From contig JASGIG010000001.1 of NCBI GenBank assembly GCA_047602055.1, positions 2,542,001-2,606,000 on the forward strand: a stretch of 64,000 nucleotides of DNA. Reading direction: 5' to 3'. Both the position numbers and the translations under genes were made by a program. Below the pieces are notes generated by a model. The model ran no database searches. It was not told where the DNA came from and saw only the letters and a list, made by a program, of their open reading frames with translations. The stretch is from JAODBQ01 sp047602055. Its GTDB lineage: Bacteria > Actinomycetota > Acidimicrobiia > Acidimicrobiales > Ilumatobacteraceae. Shown here one piece after another: positions 58,553-64,000 of this stretch (the first letter of the stretch is position 1; every line of letters starts with the position of its first letter).

Positions 58553-59941
58553 GAGTGAGTCCCATCACGTGGTGTAGGAGGCCTCGACCATCGCTGGGGT
58601 GATGGTGGTCATCGTGCGATTCTCGGAAGCGACCAAGCCAACGAGAAGGACGCACGATGACCACCCGAGAGTTTGCCCTGTCTGACCTTGCCGCGCGGCT
58701 TGCCGGCAGCGACGCGTCGTTGTCGACGTCGTTGCGCGACATCCTCGCCGCCGCGTTGCAGGAGCTGATCGAAGCCGAGCTCACCGCGACGATCGGCGCC
58801 GGCCCCGGCGAGCACAGCCCGGAGCGCACCGCGTTGCGCAACGGGCACCGCCCCAAGCTGGTCTCCACGCCGGCGGGTGACGTCGAGGTCGCGATCCCGA
58901 AGCTGCGCACCGGCAGCTTCTTCCCCGAGTTGCTCGAGCCGCGCCGACGCGTCGACCGTGCCCTGTGGGCGGTGATCATGACCGCGTACATCACCGGTAC
59001 CTCGACCCGGAAGGTCGACGACCTCGTCAAAGCGCTCGGCTGCGACTCGGGCGTGTCGAAGTCGACCGTGTCACGGATCTGCGCCGGCATCGACGCCGAC
59101 GTCAACGTGCTGCGCACCCGCCGGCTCGATCACCAGCCGTTCATCTACGTCTGGCTCGACGCCACCTACGTCCACGTCCGCGAGCACCGCCACGTCGTGT
59201 CCAAGGCCGTCGTGATCGCCACCGGCCTACGCGCTGACGGGCACCGCGAGGTACTCGGTGTCGACGTCGGCGACTCGGAGAACGAGACGTTCTGGCGCGA
59301 GTTCCTCACCAGCCTGACCGACCGCGGCCTGGGCGGTGTGCGCCTGGTCGTGTCCGATGCGCACGCCGGTCTGGTCAAGGCGATCCGGCGCAGCCTGCAA
59401 GGCGCCGCCTGGCAACGCTGCCGCGTCCACGCGATACGCAACCTGCTCGCCGCGGCCCAACACCGCCACCGTCAGATGATCGCCGCCCTGATCCGCACCG
59501 TGTTCGCCCAACCCGACGCCGACACCGCCCGCGCCCAGCTGCGCGGTGTCGTCGACCAACTGCGCCCCTACGCGCCCGCAGTCGCCGAGCGGCTCGAAGC
59601 GATGGAGGCAGACGTGCTCGCCTACACCGGCTTCCCGCCAGCGCACTGGTCGAAGATCTGGTCGAACAACCCAATCGAACGCCTCAACCGCGAGCTCAAG
59701 CGACGCACCGACGTCGTCGGGATCTTCCCCGACAAGCAGTCCGTGATCCGTCTCGTCGGAGCCCTCCTCGTCGAGATCAACGACGAGATGATCGCCGCCG
59801 AACGCCGCTACATCGCCGCCGCTTCCGTCGCCGAGCTCACCGACAACAACGCCGAACTAGCCTTGCCCGCAGCACCCCGAAACTGACCCACAGCCGACGG
59901 GAACGCACGTGGTCACCTACACCACGAGACGGGACGCCATC
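58553..59941 (+). mobile_element. IS256-family insertion sequence, copy 1 (1389 bp)
   Basis: Ends GAGTGAGTCCCATCACGTGG and (inverted) GATGGCGTCCCGTCTCGTGG share the inner gtccc-tc-cgtggtgtagg, which are imperfect terminal inverted repeats. It carries one mutator-type transposase gene. A perfect 8-bp direct repeat flanks it, so it transposed here as a single element. An identical copy in opposite orientation lies at 60280-61668. Confidence 0.92.
58657..59886 (+). CDS. IS256-family transposase
   Basis: 409 residues. The mutator-type DDE transposase shows ELIEAELTATIGAGPGEHSP, RNGHRPKLVSTPAGDVEVAI, the first catalytic Asp in YVWLDATYVHVREHRHVVSK, the second in LVVSDAHAGLVKAIRR, and the last Glu in WSNNPIERLNRELKRRTDVV. 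Apparently intact. The translation is identical to that of the second copy at 60335-61564. Confidence 0.96.
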   Translation: MTTREFALSDLAARLAGSDASLSTSLRDILAAALQELIEAELTATIGAGPGEHSPERTALRNGHRPKLVSTPAGDVEVAIPKLRTGSFFPELLEPRRRVDRALWAVIMTAYITGTSTRKVDDLVKALGCDSGVSKSTVSRICAGIDADVNVLRTRRLDHQPFIYVWLDATYVHVREHRHVVSKAVVIATGLRADGHREVLGVDVGDSENETFWREFLTSLTDRGLGGVRLVVSDAHAGLVKAIRRSLQGAAWQRCRVHAIRNLLAAAQHRHRQMIAALIRTVFAQPDADTARAQLRGVVDQLRPYAPAVAERLEAMEADVLAYTGFPPAHWSKIWSNNPIERLNRELKRRTDVVGIFPDKQSVIRLVGALLVEINDEMIAAERRYIAAASVAELTDNNAELALPAAPRN

Positions 59942-59949
59942 CGTCCTCA
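59942..59949. repeat. 8-bp target site duplication, right, of IS copy 1
   Basis: CGTCCTCA, identical to 58545-58552. Confidence 0.85.
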
Positions 59950-59990
59950 CGATCCCGTAGCGAAGCCAGTAGCTGGGACCATCGTCCTCC

Positions 59991-60239
59991 GTGCTCTACT
60001 CCGGCACGGGCCGCAGCGGCTCCACTTGGCAGGTGAGCGTCCGCGGCGCAGCGGTCGACCTCGCCAGCTATTCGTTCGGCAACGTCACCAGCAGCTACCA
60101 GATCGGGGCGTGCTCGGCGACCTTCTACGACGTGTACCCGACCACCACGGTGTATCCCGGTTCAACGGGCGCTGGCCCGTACGCGTCGTCGATGGCGTCT
60201 GGATGGGACAACCGTGTGAGCAGCCTCCACATCCCATGA
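59991..60239 (+). pseudogene. C-terminal fragment of a secreted beta/gamma-crystallin-like protein
   Basis: 82 codons between the two IS copies: SVRGAAVDLASYSFGNVTSS, CSATFYDVYPTTTVYPGSTG and a natural-looking end SGWDNRVSSLHIP. The WDNRVSSL end and spaced aromatic strands resemble beta/gamma-crystallin-fold or peptidase-inhibitor I36-type secreted proteins. An in-frame stop at 59970 and the lack of a signal peptide show the 5' part is missing. The 338-bp segment between the copies holds nothing else. Confidence 0.4.
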
Positions 60240-60279
60240 CCAGGTAGCTACTTCGTTGATGCCGGTGAAGCGGGTTCGG

Positions 60280-61668
60280 GATGGCGTCCCGTCTCGTGGT
60301 GTAGGTGACCACGTGCGTTCCCGTCGGCTGTGGGTCAGTTTCGGGGTGCTGCGGGCAAGGCTAGTTCGGCGTTGTTGTCGGTGAGCTCGGCGACGGAAGC
60401 GGCGGCGATGTAGCGGCGTTCGGCGGCGATCATCTCGTCGTTGATCTCGACGAGGAGGGCTCCGACGAGACGGATCACGGACTGCTTGTCGGGGAAGATC
60501 CCGACGACGTCGGTGCGTCGCTTGAGCTCGCGGTTGAGGCGTTCGATTGGGTTGTTCGACCAGATCTTCGACCAGTGCGCTGGCGGGAAGCCGGTGTAGG
60601 CGAGCACGTCTGCCTCCATCGCTTCGAGCCGCTCGGCGACTGCGGGCGCGTAGGGGCGCAGTTGGTCGACGACACCGCGCAGCTGGGCGCGGGCGGTGTC
60701 GGCGTCGGGTTGGGCGAACACGGTGCGGATCAGGGCGGCGATCATCTGACGGTGGCGGTGTTGGGCCGCGGCGAGCAGGTTGCGTATCGCGTGGACGCGG
60801 CAGCGTTGCCAGGCGGCGCCTTGCAGGCTGCGCCGGATCGCCTTGACCAGACCGGCGTGCGCATCGGACACGACCAGGCGCACACCGCCCAGGCCGCGGT
60901 CGGTCAGGCTGGTGAGGAACTCGCGCCAGAACGTCTCGTTCTCCGAGTCGCCGACGTCGACACCGAGTACCTCGCGGTGCCCGTCAGCGCGTAGGCCGGT
61001 GGCGATCACGACGGCCTTGGACACGACGTGGCGGTGCTCGCGGACGTGGACGTAGGTGGCGTCGAGCCAGACGTAGATGAACGGCTGGTGATCGAGCCGG
61101 CGGGTGCGCAGCACGTTGACGTCGGCGTCGATGCCGGCGCAGATCCGTGACACGGTCGACTTCGACACGCCCGAGTCGCAGCCGAGCGCTTTGACGAGGT
61201 CGTCGACCTTCCGGGTCGAGGTACCGGTGATGTACGCGGTCATGATCACCGCCCACAGGGCACGGTCGACGCGTCGGCGCGGCTCGAGCAACTCGGGGAA
61301 GAAGCTGCCGGTGCGCAGCTTCGGGATCGCGACCTCGACGTCACCCGCCGGCGTGGAGACCAGCTTGGGGCGGTGCCCGTTGCGCAACGCGGTGCGCTCC
61401 GGGCTGTGCTCGCCGGGGCCGGCGCCGATCGTCGCGGTGAGCTCGGCTTCGATCAGCTCCTGCAACGCGGCGGCGAGGATGTCGCGCAACGACGTCGACA
61501 ACGACGCGTCGCTGCCGGCAAGCCGCGCGGCAAGGTCAGACAGGGCAAACTCTCGGGTGGTCATCGTGCGTCCTTCTCGTTGGCTTGGTCGCTTCCGAGA
61601 ATCGCACGATGACCACCATCACCCCAGCGATGGTCGAGGCCTCCTACACCACGTGATGGGACTCACTC
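60280..61668 (-). mobile_element. IS256-family insertion sequence, copy 2 (1389 bp)
   Basis: Same length and termini as copy 1, inverted. Flanks are cgggttcgg on the left and cgggttttcgg on the right, which resemble a target duplication altered by two extra T's but are not a clean 8-bp repeat. The two copies with the 338-bp segment between them form a composite-transposon-like structure of 3.1 kb. Confidence 0.9.
60335..61564 (-). CDS. IS256-family transposase, second copy
   Basis: 409 residues, identical in translation to the plus-strand copy at 58657-59886, with all three catalytic acidic motifs. Identity implies very recent duplication. Both copies could supply transposase to mobilise the interval. 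Confidence 0.96.
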   Translation of the reverse strand: MTTREFALSDLAARLAGSDASLSTSLRDILAAALQELIEAELTATIGAGPGEHSPERTALRNGHRPKLVSTPAGDVEVAIPKLRTGSFFPELLEPRRRVDRALWAVIMTAYITGTSTRKVDDLVKALGCDSGVSKSTVSRICAGIDADVNVLRTRRLDHQPFIYVWLDATYVHVREHRHVVSKAVVIATGLRADGHREVLGVDVGDSENETFWREFLTSLTDRGLGGVRLVVSDAHAGLVKAIRRSLQGAAWQRCRVHAIRNLLAAAQHRHRQMIAALIRTVFAQPDADTARAQLRGVVDQLRPYAPAVAERLEAMEADVLAYTGFPPAHWSKIWSNNPIERLNRELKRRTDVVGIFPDKQSVIRLVGALLVEINDEMIAAERRYIAAASVAELTDNNAELALPAAPRN

Positions 61669-62001
61669 CGGGTTTTCGGTTCATGGCTCGCGCGGAGAGG
61701 TGACCATCCACCGGTCGGCGGGTTGGCCCGGATTTCAGACCGAGTGCGATCCGTGCACGGGTCACTCCACGAAGGCCCCCTACGGCGGTGGAAGCACCGG
61801 CCCAAACCCCTGTGAGCGGGGCAAATGCGGCTGGAAGTAGTCCACAGCAGCCGACGGCCACGGAGTCCCGATCGGCTGGACGATCGACGGCGCCAACCGC
61901 AACGCCGCACTTTGCCTCGTCACCACCATCTTGATCACCGGCAGACTGCTCACCTGCCGCGGCCACCACTGCCGCTGACGACCACCTATCCGCTCAGGTC
62001 C
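61669..62001. other. Right flank of the IS pair
   Basis: About 330 bp. Apart from the IS5-type transposase remnant there is no supportable gene. The dynamin-like gene ends at its right border. Confidence 0.6.
61742..61915 (+). pseudogene. IS5-family transposase remnant
   Basis: The frame reads HSTKAPYGGGSTGPNPCERG then KCGWK-stop-STAADGHGVPIG and WTIDGANRN. This is the characteristic GPNPxDRGKxGxK ... DGxGxPxGWxxDGANRND stretch of IS5-type DDE transposases around the first catalytic region. A TAG at 61838 and loss of both ends make it a dead fragment, older than the IS256 copies. Confidence 0.7.
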
Positions 62002-63960
62002 TTACGCAGCATGTTCCACCTGCATCGCTCGCAGCATCCCCTCGCAGGTGCGGACGAGGACCTGGGCGGCGTCGGACAGCTCGCGGTTGGCCAGCGGGTT
62101 CTCCGCTCGGGAGCGCCAGGCGCGGATGCGGTCGTTGAGCACGTCGCGGATCTGGTCGGCGGTGGCGTCGTCGGGCAGGCCGAGGCGGACCGTGGGGGAG
62201 TAGCCCTCGGCGCCGAGCAGCCGCTCGACGGCATCGACCTCGTTGTCGTTGAACGGCACGGCGCCGGCACGGATGGCGGCGAACAGCTGGATCTCGGTGA
62301 ACACGTGCGCCGTCGAACGCTGCCGCTCCAACTCGAACATCAGCTTGTCGGCGCCGCTCGGCGGCGGCGAGGTCCGCAGACGTTGGCCGAGCGCCTGCAG
62401 CGCGGCCTGGGCCTTGAGCACGTCGCGGCGAGCGGCGAACTGGCTCATCAGCACGCGGCGCAGCTCGGCGAGACCGCTCTGCTCGAACAGGAACTGGGCC
62501 ATCTGGGCGGTGTCGTGGACCAGCCCCTCGCGCACGGCGTGCACCGCCCGGCGCACTCCGTACAGGCCGAGCCGGCGGATCAGCGTCTCCCGATCGGTGG
62601 ACACCACGTTGGCGACGAGATCGTTGTCGACGAAGCGATCGGCCGATGCCAGGAGCAGCTCCAGCTGGTCGTCGGGTAGGCCCGCGATGCGGGTGATCAG
62701 GTTGTACTCGGACTGGCGGAACGTCGCCGCGGCCTGGGCGAGCAGGCCGGCGACGGGCACGACCGTCTGGCACAGCCGGCGGACCTGCGGCGACGACCGG
62801 TAGCGGGCGGCGACCTTGGCGGCACTGATCAGCGCGTCGTCCTGGCCGCCGGCCAGCTCGTCGGCACGCGACAGGACGCCGATCGCGTTGATCGGGTTGG
62901 TCCGCCCGACTCGCGTGTCCTGGAACGACTCCAGGAAGCGGATGTCGGTGGGATGCAGGTGGCGCATCAGGTAGACGACGGCGTCGGCGCCACTCTCGTG
63001 GTCGCTCTCGGCGAGGACGAAGCGGTGGGTGCGCGCCGACAGGTCGGCGCTGATCGAGGCGATGCCCGGGGTGTCGATCAGCGACAGCTCGGTCAGCGAG
63101 GACGAGGGCCACTCGACGGTGATGTGGTCGACGTCGTCGGCCGGCTTGCCCTGCAGGTCGACGTCGATCGCCCCGGACTGGCGGGAGAACGGCGTGGCGA
63201 ACTGCTCGCCGTCGCGCAGGTGCAGCGTCGCCCGGTAGGTGGTGCCGTCGACGTACCAGGTGACGATCTTCGTGCACTCGCTGGCGTCGGTGGGGGCGAG
63301 CTCCTCGCCGACGAGGCCGTTGAGCAGCGTGCTCTTGCCGGCCTTGACCTTGCCGGCGATGGCGACGCGCAGCGGCTCGTCGAGACGGTTCTCCAGCTCG
63401 TCGAGGCGGTGCAGCTCCAGCGGGTCGGTGTAGAAGGTGCGGGCCATGCGCAGCAGCGAGCGGACCTGCTCGACGATCGCGGTGGGCGACAGCGAGCCGT
63501 CGGCCGGCGACGCGCTCGCCGCCGGGGCGTACGACGGCTCTGCTGGTGGCACGGGGGCCGGGGTGGGGACGAGCGGTGGGACCGGAACCGGCGCCGGGGG
63601 CGCGCCGCCGGGTGCGGCCGGTGGCGGCAGCGGGACCCGGGGGGTGGCCGGGCTCGGCGCGGCGAACGGCGAGCCGGTGGTCGCGCCGGCGGCGGGCGGC
63701 GCCGCAGCTGGTGCGCCGGGCGCAGGCGGCTGGACCGGCGCCGGAGCAGGTGGCGGCGCGGCCGTGACCGGCGCTGGGCCGGTCGGCGGCCCGAGCGTCG
63801 GCAGGCCCGCCGGGCGCGATGAGTGGTGAGGCGGACTCTGCGGCTCATCACTCATCGCCGGCGGAGGCACAGCGGCGGTCGGCGGGTGCGATGGGCTGTG
63901 CGCCGGACCTTGCGGCTCATCGCTCATCGCCTGCGCTGGCCGGTCGCCGAGCAGGGCCAT
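62002..63960 (-). CDS. Dynamin-like GTPase
   Basis: 652 residues from ATG 63960; the frame is open to the window edge. After a Pro/Ala-rich N-terminal 180 residues, the GTPase domain shows G1 VAIAGKVKAGKSTLLNGLVG, G3 LSLIDTPGIASIS and G4 VLSRADELAGGQ, then a long helical region. Bacterial dynamins remodel membranes or respond to stress or phage. ATG 63927 and 63855 are other starts; both are formed by REP family B palindromes and encode MSDEPQ. The residues before 63960 (LPEPTLPAAA) also look coding, so the gene may continue upstream or be fused to its neighbour. Confidence 0.85.
   Translation of the reverse strand: MALLGDRPAQAMSDEPQGPAHSPSHPPTAAVPPPAMSDEPQSPPHHSSRPAGLPTLGPPTGPAPVTAAPPPAPAPVQPPAPGAPAAAPPAAGATTGSPFAAPSPATPRVPLPPPAAPGGAPPAPVPVPPLVPTPAPVPPAEPSYAPAASASPADGSLSPTAIVEQVRSLLRMARTFYTDPLELHRLDELENRLDEPLRVAIAGKVKAGKSTLLNGLVGEELAPTDASECTKIVTWYVDGTTYRATLHLRDGEQFATPFSRQSGAIDVDLQGKPADDVDHITVEWPSSSLTELSLIDTPGIASISADLSARTHRFVLAESDHESGADAVVYLMRHLHPTDIRFLESFQDTRVGRTNPINAIGVLSRADELAGGQDDALISAAKVAARYRSSPQVRRLCQTVVPVAGLLAQAAATFRQSEYNLITRIAGLPDDQLELLLASADRFVDNDLVANVVSTDRETLIRRLGLYGVRRAVHAVREGLVHDTAQMAQFLFEQSGLAELRRVLMSQFAARRDVLKAQAALQALGQRLRTSPPPSGADKLMFELERQRSTAHVFTEIQLFAAIRAGAVPFNDNEVDAVERLLGAEGYSPTVRLGLPDDATADQIRDVLNDRIRAWRSRAENPLANRELSDAAQVLVRTCEGMLRAMQVEHAA
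63818..63856. repeat. REP family B, copy 2, inside the GTPase reading frame
   Basis: Left arm gatgagtggtgaggcg (63818-63833) and right arm cggctcatcactcatc (63841-63856). The right arm is identical to that of 35835-35850, while the left has two mismatches. Read on minus it encodes MSDEPQSPPHHSS. Confidence 0.8.
63890..63928. repeat. REP family B, copy 3, inside the GTPase reading frame
   Basis: Left arm gatgggctgtgcgccg (63890-63905) and right arm cggctcatcgctcatc (63913-63928), a more diverged copy. Read on minus it encodes MSDEPQGPAHSPS. Confidence 0.7.
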
Positions 63961-64000
63961 CGCCGCGGCGGGCAGCGTCGGCTCGGGCAGGCGCCGGTCG

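Noticed and set aside
58191..59117. About 300-codon N-terminal extension of the sigma factor on minus
   Set aside because: It is antisense to the IS256 transposase and has no sigma features; the sigma fold starts at ATG 58190.
60280..61668. Clean 8-bp target duplication for IS copy 2
   Set aside because: Immediate 8-mers differ (gggttcgg and cgggtttt); only a looser 9 versus 11 bp similarity exists.

Overview
The window is very GC-rich (roughly 70%) with strongly GC-biased third codon positions, frequent GTG starts and many 4-bp ATGA/GTGA gene overlaps. The gene content (GT4-type glycogen synthase, Mycobacterium-like cysteine desulfurase-mnmA-metE-like-ligA order, HSD17B4-type SDR plus SCP2 proteins, PASTA kinase-like protein, leuA leader peptide, IclR next to leuCD) points to a high-GC actinobacterium. 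An Acidimicrobiia (Ilumatobacter-like) origin is my inference only.

Layout. 1-3.8 kb: glycogen metabolism (glgP and a GT4 synthase on minus, glgB on plus). 4-8.8 kb: AzlCD exporter, ThpR, and a minus operon methyltransferase-galT-SRPBCC in which galT is frameshifted. 8.8-15.5 kb: cysteine desulfurase (frameshifted), mnmA, a MetE-like protein, a small membrane protein and ligA. 15.7-25.6 kb: TauE exporter, a five-PASTA pseudokinase, two convergent paralogous SDRs with a STAS-like and an SCP2 protein, a frameshifted membrane protein and serA. 25.6-27.9 kb: repeat-rich DNA around prmA. 27.9-34.1 kb: pyrF, ferredoxin, a deaminase, leuA with a complete attenuator (leader peptide, hairpins, promoter), homospermidine synthase and a coupled 44-residue protein. 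34.3-41.7 kb: TauD-like dioxygenase, GNATs, fucosidase, acyl-CoA synthetase, DEAD-box helicase, cyclase-family protein. 41.7-44.4 kb: leuCD and a divergent IclR regulator sharing a palindromic operator. 44.4-55.6 kb: a membrane-anchored Hsp70-like protein, cytochrome c maturation genes (ccmG, ccmH/I, ccmF), a membrane pentaheme cytochrome and a divergent membrane cNMP-domain protein. 55.6-58.2 kb: ECF sigma factor with its membrane partner and a primary-like sigma factor. 58.5-62 kb: two identical inverted IS256-family copies and an IS5-type remnant. 62-64 kb: a dynamin-like GTPase running to the window edge.

Themes. Leucine synthesis is controlled at two loci: attenuation at leuA and a likely IclR operator at leuC. 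The ccm genes sit beside their probable client, the pentaheme protein. Several unrelated families of short interspersed repeats (mostly palindromes) lie between genes, and one has entered a reading frame. Three to four apparent 1-2 nt frameshifts, most in CG-rich runs, suggest sequencing or assembly error, or slippage at such runs. No tRNA, rRNA or CRISPR array was seen.
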